From Rhodospirillales bacterium URHD0017 (GTDB lineage Bacteria > Pseudomonadota > Alphaproteobacteria > Reyranellales > Reyranellaceae): DNA of 64,000 nucleotides. The stretch covers positions 55,427-119,426 of the forward strand of contig FODP01000021.1 in assembly GCA_900110395.1 (NCBI GenBank), given 5' to 3'. This document shows, piece by piece, positions 8,832-15,642 of the stretch (its first letter is position 1; each line of letters opens with the position of its first letter). Below the pieces are notes generated by a model. It was not told the DNA's origin and made no database searches. It saw only the letters and a list, made by a program, of their open reading frames with translations. The position numbers were made by a program, and so were the translations under genes.

Positions 8832-8853
8832 GATCCTCCGAAAAGGGAGGATC
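8832..8853 (+). promoter_or_regulatory. Hairpin enclosing the SD of the TctC-like gene
   Basis: GATCCTCC (8832-8839) pairs perfectly with GGAGGATC (8846-8853) across a 6-nt loop. The GGAGG ribosome binding site of the gene starting at 8858 lies wholly in the 3' arm. It starts 3 nt after the GFA stop, so it may be a terminator stem, a translation switch, or both. There is no T tract. Confidence 0.5.
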
Positions 8854-8857
8854 CGTC

Positions 8858-9835
8858 ATGTCATCGCTGTCCCGCCGGCGCCTGCTGGCAACGACCGTTG
8901 TCGCCCTGGCCGCGCCCACTGTCGTGCAGGCGCAGGCCTGGCCGACCAAGCAGATCCGCATGATCGCGCCCTATCCGCCGGGCGGCGGCGTCGACACGGT
9001 GGCGCGCGCCTTCTCCGAGAAGATGTCGCCCAAGCTCGGGCAGACCATCGTGGTCGACAACCAGCCCGGCGCCGGCGCCACGATCGGCGCAGCGGCGCTG
9101 CAGAGAAGCCCGGCTGACGGCTACACGCTGATGGTGGGCAGCATGGTCGACTATTCGATCGCGCCGTACTTCCACCAGAATCTCACCTTCGACATGGCCA
9201 AGGACTTCGTGCCGATCATCGAGATCGGCAACGGCACGATCGGCGTGCTGGTGACGCCGAGCCTGCCGGTGAAGAACGTCCAGGAGCTGATCGCGCTCGC
9301 CAAGTCCAAGCCCGGGCAGCTCTCCTATGCCTCGTCGGGCTACGGTGGCCTGATCCATCTCAACTACGAGATGCTGAAGCAGATGACGGGCGCGGAGATG
9401 ACCCACGTGCCCTACAAGGGCACCAGCTTCTTCCAGGCGGACCTCTACGAGAACCGCGTACAAGTCTCGATCGACAACGTGCTGGCGCACCTGCCGCACA
9501 TCGCCGCCGGCAAGGTCCGTTGCCTCGCCGTCACCAGCAAGACGCGCTCGCCGCTGCTGCCTGATGTGCCGACCATGGCCGAGGCGGGCTTGCCGGGCTT
9601 CGAATCGGCCACCAACTACACGCTGTTCGCGCCCAAGGCGGTGCCGACCGACATCCAGAAGAAGCTGAGCGTGACCGGCAACGAGGTGGTGGGCGATGCC
9701 GACTTCCGCGAGCGCATGCTGAAGCTCGGCATCGTGACGGTCGGCGGGCCGCAGGAAGAGGTGCAGGCCAAGATGCCAAGCGAGACGAAGCGCTGGGCCG
9801 ACGTCATCGTGAAGGGCAACATCAAGCCCAGCTAA
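8858..9835 (+). CDS. Tripartite tricarboxylate transporter substrate-binding protein (Bug/TctC family)
   Basis: The 325-aa exported protein has an N-terminal signal with a twin-arginine-like SRRRLLATT and AQA before the mature end. The mature protein has the Bug hallmarks PYPPGGGVDTVAR near residue 40 and VDNQPGAGATIGA near 65. Bug proteins bind carboxylates or other small anions in the periplasm for TctAB permeases, or act as sensors. No tctA/tctB is present here, which is common for Bug genes. The ligand is unknown. Its SD is inside a hairpin. Confidence 0.9.
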   Translation: MSSLSRRRLLATTVVALAAPTVVQAQAWPTKQIRMIAPYPPGGGVDTVARAFSEKMSPKLGQTIVVDNQPGAGATIGAAALQRSPADGYTLMVGSMVDYSIAPYFHQNLTFDMAKDFVPIIEIGNGTIGVLVTPSLPVKNVQELIALAKSKPGQLSYASSGYGGLIHLNYEMLKQMTGAEMTHVPYKGTSFFQADLYENRVQVSIDNVLAHLPHIAAGKVRCLAVTSKTRSPLLPDVPTMAEAGLPGFESATNYTLFAPKAVPTDIQKKLSVTGNEVVGDADFRERMLKLGIVTVGGPQEEVQAKMPSETKRWADVIVKGNIKPS

Positions 9836-9857
9836 GGCAACGCATGAGCGACGATCG

Positions 9858-9928
9858 GGCTATTCCTCGTTGCGTGAAGGGTGACCCTGCCGACAAACTC
9901 GCTACGCGTTATGCGAGCGGAGGAAGCC
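9858..9928 (+). promoter_or_regulatory. Possible long-range SD pairing upstream of the PEP-mutase-like gene
   Basis: GGCT..TCCTC (9858-9868, two unpaired bases) is complementary to GAGGAAGCC (9920-9928), which holds the GGAGG ribosome binding site of the gene at 9933. The loop is about 51 nt. It may be chance in such GC-rich DNA. Confidence 0.25.
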
Positions 9929-9932
9929 AGCC

Positions 9933-10757
9933 ATGACCGTCAGCCAGGCCGATAAAGCCAAGAGGTTCCGAGCCCTGCACGAGGCGCCGGGTGCGTTCGT
10001 CATTCCCAATCCGTGGGACGGAGGCTCGGCGCGCGTCCTGGCCGGTCTCGGCTTCGAGGCTCTGGCAACGTCGAGCGGCGCCAAGGCGGGCGTTTTAGGC
10101 AAGCGCGACGGCAAGCTGAGCCGCGAGGAAGCACTGGCCAACGCCAGGCAAATCGTCGAGGCCTGCGACCTGCCGGTCTCGGCCGATCTCGAGAAGGGCT
10201 TCGGCGATGCACCCGACGCTGCCGCCGAGACGATCCGTCAGGCTGCCGGCGTCGGCCTGGTCGGCGGCTCGATCGAGGATGCCACGGGCAACAAGGACAA
10301 GCCGCTGTACGACGTCGAGGAAGCCGCCGTGCGGGTGGCGGCCGCGGTGAAGGCGGCGCGTGCGCTGCCGTTTCCCTTCACGCTGACGGCGCGCGCCGAA
10401 GGCTTCCTGCGCGGCAAGGCCGATCTCGACGACGTCATCAAGCGTCTGAAGGCGTTCGAGGCGGCTGGCGCCGACGTCCTGATGTCGCCCGGACTGCCGG
10501 ACCTGGCGGCGGTCAAGAAGGTCTGCTCCGCGCTCAACAAGCCGTTCAGCTTCATGGTTGGCATCAAGGGCCGCTCGTTCAGCCGCGCCGAGCTCGAGGC
10601 GGCGGGGGTGAAGCGCATCAGCCTCGCCACCTCGCTCTATCGCGTCGCCATGACCGGGCTCGTGGATGCCGCCAGGGAGGTCAAGGAGAAGGGCACCTTC
10701 ACTTATCTCGACCGCTCGATCCCGACGCCCGACCTCAACGCCTTCATGAAGGAGTAG
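9933..10757 (+). CDS. Isocitrate lyase/PEP mutase superfamily protein
   Basis: This 274-aa protein of the PF13714 type has an (alpha/beta)8 fold that acts on small 2-oxo or phosphonate acids through a Mg-enolate. Visible features are PNPWDGGSAR near residue 26, SADLEKGFGD (Mg-binding Asp region) near 83, and GGSIEDATGN (acidic Mg site) near 110. The isocitrate lyase KKCGH catalytic Cys loop is absent, so it is not ICL. Because phosphonate genes lie nearby, a C-P role is tempting, but most such paralogues have no known substrate. GGAGGA precedes the ATG. Confidence 0.82.
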   Translation: MTVSQADKAKRFRALHEAPGAFVIPNPWDGGSARVLAGLGFEALATSSGAKAGVLGKRDGKLSREEALANARQIVEACDLPVSADLEKGFGDAPDAAAETIRQAAGVGLVGGSIEDATGNKDKPLYDVEEAAVRVAAAVKAARALPFPFTLTARAEGFLRGKADLDDVIKRLKAFEAAGADVLMSPGLPDLAAVKKVCSALNKPFSFMVGIKGRSFSRAELEAAGVKRISLATSLYRVAMTGLVDAAREVKEKGTFTYLDRSIPTPDLNAFMKE

Positions 10758-10764
10758 TCAGAAT

Positions 10765-10830
10765 CTTCCGGACCGCGCGCTTCCAGCGCGCTCAGAGTCA
10801 TGAGCGCGCTGGAAGCGCGCGGTCCGGAAG
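10765..10830. terminator. Bidirectional terminator hairpin
   Basis: A perfect 30-bp stem (10765-10794 with 10801-10830) and a 6-nt loop lie exactly between two convergent genes. There is no clear T run on either side. It is not part of repeat families A or B. Confidence 0.75.
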
Positions 10831-10837
10831 ACCACGA

Positions 10838-11197
10838 CTACTTGCAGCTCAGCGTCTCCGCTGCGGGCTTGCTGCCGCGGTCGATGTCGTAGGTGTCGGG
10901 CAAGAACTTGTTCTTGATCAGCTTACCCGACACTTCGATCTGCGCGCCGATCTTGCAGCCCTTGTCGTTGCGATGGGTGACGATGCCGAACTGACAGGCC
11001 GTCTTGCGGTCGCGGAAGAAGAGCACGCCGGCCGCCTCGACCATGCGGTCGATCGTGCCCGACACCTTGACGTCCTGGCCGTCGAGGTTGTCGCAGAACT
11101 GTGCGGCCGCCGGGCCCGTCTGAAGCCACAGCGCCGCAGGCAGTGCAACAGCTGCCGCCACCCATCTCGCCGCGATCTTTTTTCCTTCCCCCGCCAT
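10838..11197 (-). CDS. Secreted hypothetical protein, small
   Basis: A 119-aa protein starting at ATG 11197 (a TTG at 11209 in frame is less likely). A signal peptide runs to PAAAQ (about 33). The mature part has three or four Cys and alternates short strands (VKVSGTIDRM, QIEVSGKLIK), suggesting a small beta barrel such as an OB-like fold, stabilised in the periplasm. I do not recognise the family and offer no function. No operon partner: the upstream cyclase gene is 51 bp away on the same strand and may be co-transcribed. Confidence 0.6.
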   Translation of the reverse strand: MAGEGKKIAARWVAAAVALPAALWLQTGPAAAQFCDNLDGQDVKVSGTIDRMVEAAGVLFFRDRKTACQFGIVTHRNDKGCKIGAQIEVSGKLIKNKFLPDTYDIDRGSKPAAETLSCK

Positions 11198-11248
11198 CGC
11201 TGCAAACAATAGGGCCGGCGCGCTTCCTGGTGAAGTGCGGCAAAGCTT

Positions 11249-12997
11249 CTACGGCAGGCCGGCCTTGGCGAGACCGTCCAGGATGCGCTGGAAATCCCGA
11301 GCATCCTTGTAGGGCAAGACGCCTTCGCGCTGCTGCAGCGAGAAACCGCGATTGACCTCGAGCAGTCCGGCCCAGGCCTCCTTCGCCTCCTCGATCCTGC
11401 CGAGATGGCCATACGAGGCCGCCAGCAGCATGCGGCTGGCGTCGGTGTTGGGATTGCGCGCGATGCGCTCGACCAGGTGGCCGGCGGCGATTTCGTCCTG
11501 GCCCATGCTGAAGTGCGCCTGCGCCGCCAGATGCAGGAGGATGTTGGGATAAAGCGGATCGAGCCGCATGGCGATAGCGAGCGATTCCAGTGCCGGCCTG
11601 TGCTGGCCCGAATACATCAGCGCCATGCCGAGCAGCGCATGGCCCTGGGCGTAGTTGTGGTCGAGCTCGACGGCCCGGTGGAGCTCCATCAGCGCATCGT
11701 CGTGGCGGCGCTGCCAGACGCGTACGTTGCCCATGGCGACATGGCCGCCGGGCTGGCGCTCGTCGAGCTCGATGGCACGCCGCGCCCAGCGCTCACCCTC
11801 GGCGAGGGCGCCTTGTGCATCGGGGATCCAGGCATTGACGTAGTCGGACACCGACGCGAAGGCCAGGCCGACATGAGGCGCGGAGAAATTCGGATCGAGC
11901 TCGAGCGCGCGCCGATGCAGGGCCTTGGCCTGGGCGATGGTCTCGCGCGTGCCGATGCCGAGCAGCTGGCGGGCGCGCAGCCAGCTTTCGTAGGCTTCGA
12001 GGTTCTTGGTGCCGCCGCGCTTGAGGTCCTGTTCCTCGACGCGGCTCAGCTTCACCGCCAGCGCCTCGACGATCTTGTGCACGACCTCGTCCTGGGTCGC
12101 GAAGATGTCGGTCAGCTCGCGGTCGAAGCGGTCGGCCCACAGATGGCCGCCCGACTGGGCGTCGACCAGCTGGGCGGTGATGCGCACGCGGTTGCCGGCC
12201 TTGCGGATCGAGCCCTCCAGCACGAAGCGCACGCCGAGCTCGCGGCCGATCTCCTGCACCTTCACCGCGCGGCCCTTGTAGGTGAAGGAGGAATTGCGGG
12301 CGATCACGAACAGCGCCTGCACCTTGGAGAGATCGGTGATCAGGTCCTCGGAGATGCCGTCGCTGAAGTACTCCTGCTCGGCGTCGCCGCTCATGTTGGC
12401 GAAGGGCAGCACGGCGATCGAGGGCTTGTCCGGCACGGCAGGCGCTGCCGGGCGCGCGGCGCCGTTGGCCCGGCCGATGCGGAACACGCGGACCGGCCGG
12501 GCGATGTTCTTCACCGGCTTCTCGCCCAGGTCTTCCAGTTCGATGCCAAGCTTGTCACGCACCGAATCGCGCACCGCGCGCGACACGAAGATGGCGCCCG
12601 GCTCGGCCAACCCCTCCAGGCGGGCGGCGATGTTGACGCCGTCGCCGAAGATGTCGCCGTCCTCGATGATGACGTCGCCCAAATTGATGCCGATGCGGAA
12701 TTCGATGCGCGCCTCGTCGGGCGCGCCGCGGTTGCGGTCGGCCATGCCGGCCTGGATGGCGACGGCGCAGCGCACCGCCTCGACGGCGCTGGCGAAATCG
12801 ACCAGCAGGCCATCGCCGGTGCGTTTGACGATGCGGCCGCGGTGGGCCGCGATGTGCGGCTCGATCAGCTCACCGAGGTGGCCCTTCAGGCGCTGCAGCG
12901 TGCCTTCCTCGTCGCGGCTCATCAGCCGGCTGTAGCCGGCGACGTCGGCCGCCAGGATGGCGGCAAGCCTGCGCTCGGTGCGTTGTTGCTCGTCCAT
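11249..12997 (-). CDS. Class III adenylate/guanylate cyclase-like protein with TolB-like and TPR regions
   Basis: This 582-aa protein starts MDEQQRTERRLAAILAAD. Residues about 8-170 form a class III cyclase domain with metal Asp in LAADVAGYS and RTGDGLLVDF, and the transition-state pair in VNIAARL (Asn and Arg four apart). About 195-310 is the TolB-like segment (IAVLPFANMSGD...), and about 340-570 are TPR repeats. This architecture is very common and multi-copy in Rhizobiales and relatives. It is cytoplasmic, with no membrane segment. It could make cAMP in response to an interaction sensed by the TPRs, or be inactive. The metal residues are intact. Confidence 0.88.
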   Translation of the reverse strand: MDEQQRTERRLAAILAADVAGYSRLMSRDEEGTLQRLKGHLGELIEPHIAAHRGRIVKRTGDGLLVDFASAVEAVRCAVAIQAGMADRNRGAPDEARIEFRIGINLGDVIIEDGDIFGDGVNIAARLEGLAEPGAIFVSRAVRDSVRDKLGIELEDLGEKPVKNIARPVRVFRIGRANGAARPAAPAVPDKPSIAVLPFANMSGDAEQEYFSDGISEDLITDLSKVQALFVIARNSSFTYKGRAVKVQEIGRELGVRFVLEGSIRKAGNRVRITAQLVDAQSGGHLWADRFDRELTDIFATQDEVVHKIVEALAVKLSRVEEQDLKRGGTKNLEAYESWLRARQLLGIGTRETIAQAKALHRRALELDPNFSAPHVGLAFASVSDYVNAWIPDAQGALAEGERWARRAIELDERQPGGHVAMGNVRVWQRRHDDALMELHRAVELDHNYAQGHALLGMALMYSGQHRPALESLAIAMRLDPLYPNILLHLAAQAHFSMGQDEIAAGHLVERIARNPNTDASRMLLAASYGHLGRIEEAKEAWAGLLEVNRGFSLQQREGVLPYKDARDFQRILDGLAKAGLP

Positions 12998-13103
12998 GGG
13001 TCCGAATTCCGGGGCGCCACCATAACGTCGCGCCCGCATTTACGCGAGATGGTTGCACGGGCGCGGGCTTGCGCCGGCTGATGCCCTCTATGATGTTAGG
13101 GAT

Positions 13104-14585
13104 ATGGATACCCTTGCCGATTTTGCACGAACTGATAGCGAATACCTCGACGTCCTGATCGTGGGCGCGGGCCTGTCGGGCATCGGCGCGGCCTGGCATC
13201 TGCAGGACACGTGCCCGGGCAGGAGCTACGCCATCGTCGAGGCGCGCGAGTCGAGCGGCGGCACCTGGGACCTGTTCCGCTATCCCGGCATCCGCTCGGA
13301 CTCCGACATGTACACGCTGGGCTACTCCTTCCGGCCGTGGAAGGACGCCAAGGCGATTGCCGACGGTCCGGCGATCCTGTCCTACATCCGCGAGGTCGCG
13401 AGCGACCACGGCATCGACGCCAGGATCCGCTACGGCCATCGCGTGGTGGCGGCCCGCTGGTCGACGCCCGACGCGCGCTGGACGGTCGAGATCGAGCAGG
13501 GGCCTGAAAAGCGGAAGACCAGGGTCACCTGCGGCTTCCTGTGGATGTGTAGCGGCTACTACGACTACGCGGCGGGCTATACGCCCGAGTTCCCGGGCGT
13601 CGAGCGCTTCAAGGGCCGCATCGTCCATCCGCAGAAATGGACCGAGGACATCGACTACAAGAACAAGAAGGTCGTGGTGATCGGCAGCGGCGCCACGGCG
13701 GTCACCCTGGTGCCGGCGATGGCGCCCGAGGCGGCGCACGTCACCATGCTGCAGCGCTCGCCGACCTACGTCGTGGCGCGGCCGGCCGAGGACTCCATCG
13801 CCAATCGCCTGCGCCGCCGCCTGCCGATCGGGCTCGCCTACGGCCTGACGCGCTGGAAGAACGTCCTGCTCGGCATGTACTTCTACCAGCTCTGCAAGCG
13901 CCGGCCGGATCGCGCCAAGGCAATGATCCTGAAGGGCGTGCGCTACTTCCTGGGGTCCGACTACGACGTCGAGAAGCATTTCACGCCGCGCTACAACCCC
14001 TGGGACCAGCGGCTGTGCCTGGTGCCCGATGCCGACCTGTTCCGCGCCATCCGCGCCAGGCAGGTGTCGGTCGTCACCGACCAGATCGAGACTTTCACCG
14101 AGACCGGCATTCGGCTCAAGTCCGGCAGCGCGCTCGAGGCCGACCTGGTGGTGACCGCGACCGGGCTCGCGCTGCAGCTCCTGGGCGGCATGACGGTGGA
14201 AGTCGACGGCAAGATCATCAATCCTGCCGACACGCTCGCCTACAAGGGCATGATGTACAGCGACGTGCCCAACTTCGCCGTGGTCTCGGGCTACACCAAC
14301 GCCTCGTGGACGCTGAAGGCCGACCTGGTCTGCGAATATGTCTGCCGGCTGCTCAATCACATGCAGAAGAACGGCCTGCGCCAGTGCACGCCGCGGCTCG
14401 ACGATCCCGACATGGAGCGCCTGCCGTGGGTCGACTTCTCGTCGGGCTACATCCAGCGCGCCGTCGACAAGTTCCCCAAGCAGGGCGCGCGCCGGCCCTG
14501 GCGACTGCACCAGAACTACGCCATGGACCTCATGAGCCTGCGTTACGGCTCGCTGCGTGACAAGGCGATGGTGTTCTCCCGATAA
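13104..14585 (+). CDS. Flavin-containing (Baeyer-Villiger type) monooxygenase
   Basis: This 493-aa FAD/NADPH enzyme has GAGLSG (G21-G26) for FAD, the BVMO fingerprint FKGRIVHPQKW (F-x-G-x3-H-x3-W) near residue 168, and a second Rossmann motif VVIGSGATA near 195. The family oxidises ketones to esters or heteroatoms; EthA-like members are close in length. ATG 13104 was preferred to upstream starts because it keeps the FAD motif about 20 residues in. Its 3' end meets a convergent SnoaL gene with a 43-bp overlap as read. Confidence 0.87.
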   Translation: MDTLADFARTDSEYLDVLIVGAGLSGIGAAWHLQDTCPGRSYAIVEARESSGGTWDLFRYPGIRSDSDMYTLGYSFRPWKDAKAIADGPAILSYIREVASDHGIDARIRYGHRVVAARWSTPDARWTVEIEQGPEKRKTRVTCGFLWMCSGYYDYAAGYTPEFPGVERFKGRIVHPQKWTEDIDYKNKKVVVIGSGATAVTLVPAMAPEAAHVTMLQRSPTYVVARPAEDSIANRLRRRLPIGLAYGLTRWKNVLLGMYFYQLCKRRPDRAKAMILKGVRYFLGSDYDVEKHFTPRYNPWDQRLCLVPDADLFRAIRARQVSVVTDQIETFTETGIRLKSGSALEADLVVTATGLALQLLGGMTVEVDGKIINPADTLAYKGMMYSDVPNFAVVSGYTNASWTLKADLVCEYVCRLLNHMQKNGLRQCTPRLDDPDMERLPWVDFSSGYIQRAVDKFPKQGARRPWRLHQNYAMDLMSLRYGSLRDKAMVFSR

Positions 14586-15046
14586 CGGCTAGGCGGCCGC
14601 CCGATGCTGCAACCCCCTGAGCACCGGGACGGGATCGCGCCGATCTGGCGCAGCAGCGAGGCCAGGTCATAGTGGAAGCGCTCGGAGAACATCAGGCCGT
14701 CCTTGAAGGAGAGCGTCACGACGAACGGCAGCGCGATGGTGCGGCCTGTGGGCTCGATGCCGAGGAAACGGCCGATATGGCGGCCGTGCCAGGTCACCTC
14801 GGCCATGTAGCCGCCGCCTTCGAGCCAGCCGCCGCTCTGCCCCGGGCCGCGCTTCACCATGACGTCGAAGGTGGTCCACCATTGCCGATAGTGCGCCGCG
14901 GCGCCCTCGTGGCCATGCCAGACCTGGCCGGTGGCGAAGTCCTCGAACACGCACTCGGGGTGAAGGGTGGCCAGCGTGCCGGCCAGGTCCTGGCCGTTCT
15001 CGGCGGTGAGATGGCGGCCGACGAGGGCGGCGAGTTGCTGGTCCAT
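14543..15046 (-). CDS. SnoaL-like/ester cyclase family protein, possible 3' frameshift
   Basis: A 167-aa NTF2-fold protein starting MDQQLAALVGRHLTAENG, with HPECVFEDFATGQ and WHGHEGAAAHY typical of SnoaL/ester cyclase-like proteins. These often bind or cyclise small hydrophobic substrates and many are orphan. The last 28 residues are Cys/Arg-rich and run into the convergent gene. One extra base near 14629-14635 would instead give the ending VPVLRGLQHRAAA with a stop at 14589 and no overlap. It is divergent from a MarR gene (29 bp). Confidence 0.72.
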   Translation of the reverse strand: MDQQLAALVGRHLTAENGQDLAGTLATLHPECVFEDFATGQVWHGHEGAAAHYRQWWTTFDVMVKRGPGQSGGWLEGGGYMAEVTWHGRHIGRFLGIEPTGRTIALPFVVTLSFKDGLMFSERFHYDLASLLRQIGAIPSRCSGGCSIGRPPSRYRENTIALSRSEP

Positions 15047-15060
15047 GGACGATCTCCTGC

Positions 15061-15085
15061 TATATTCGACCTCTGATGAAATATA
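15061..15085 (+). promoter_or_regulatory. Possible MarR operator
   Basis: TATATT (15061-15066) and AATATA (15080-15085) form a dyad with a 13-bp gap over the start of the MarR gene and next to the divergent SnoaL start. MarR dimers usually bind such AT-rich dyads between divergent genes. The right arm lies inside the coding start, which is unusual but known for autoregulators. Confidence 0.35.
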
Positions 15086-15564
15086 AGAACTCTGATATCG
15101 TGCGCAAGCCGGGAACCGTGCCGCGCCCGGGCGAGGGCAAGCGCGGGCCGCAGGGGCATCTCGGCTACCTGGTGCGCCAGGCGAGCGTGGCGGTGCGGGC
15201 GGCGATGGAGAAGGTGCTGGCCGACCTCGACATCACGCCGCCGCAGTTCGCCGTGCTCACTATGATCGTGGCCTATCCCGGCGTCTCCGGCGCCGACCTG
15301 GCGCGGCTCACCTTCCTGACGCCGCAGACCATCAACGTGATCGTGCGCAACCTCGAGAAGGCGGGAGCCATCAGGAAGGCGGCCGACGCCGAGCACGGCC
15401 GCATCCTGCGGCTGACGGCGACGGCCAAGGGCCAGGCGCTGTTGAAGCGCTGCCGGGCCCGGGTGAAGGCGGTCGACGACCGGCTGGCCGCCCTGGTCGG
15501 CCGCGACGAGGAGAAGGTCGTGCGCCGCTGGCTGAGCGCGGTCGGCGAGGCGCTGTCGAAGTGA
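15076..15564 (+). CDS. MarR family transcriptional regulator
   Basis: A 162-aa winged HTH protein. An N-terminal tail of about 25 residues is followed by GHLGYLVRQASVAVRAAME, the recognition region LTPQTINVIVRNLEKAG, and the wing DAEHGRILRLTATAKG. Such proteins repress a divergent gene and release on binding phenolic or other small ligands. The divergent SnoaL-like gene is the likely target. It ends at a family A repeat. Confidence 0.88.
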   Translation: MKYKNSDIVRKPGTVPRPGEGKRGPQGHLGYLVRQASVAVRAAMEKVLADLDITPPQFAVLTMIVAYPGVSGADLARLTFLTPQTINVIVRNLEKAGAIRKAADAEHGRILRLTATAKGQALLKRCRARVKAVDDRLAALVGRDEEKVVRRWLSAVGEALSK

Positions 15565-15565
15565 C

Positions 15566-15634
15566 TGTCATCCCGAGCGTAGCGAGGGAGCTTTCCTGGG
15601 GCCTCAAAGGTCCCTCGCTACGCTCGGGATGACA
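15566..15634. repeat. Family A palindromic repeat
   Basis: Arms TGTCATCCCGAGCGTAGCGA... (from 15566) and its complement (to 15634), with one mismatch near the loop (GAGCTTT against AAAGGTC). It lies between the ends of the convergent MarR gene and the dimethylglycine-dehydrogenase-like gene, with 2 bp and 8 bp to each, so it likely terminates both. Confidence 0.9.
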
Positions 15635-15642
15635 GCCGTCGC

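Noticed and set aside
9933..10757. Isocitrate lyase or PEP mutase as a specific name
   Set aside because: The ICL catalytic KKCGH loop is missing and PEP mutase-specific residues could not be confirmed. Only the superfamily is supported.
12870..14510. 546-aa open frame on the - strand
   Set aside because: It runs antisense through the flavin monooxygenase and into the cyclase gene. The monooxygenase has clear FAD and BVMO motifs.
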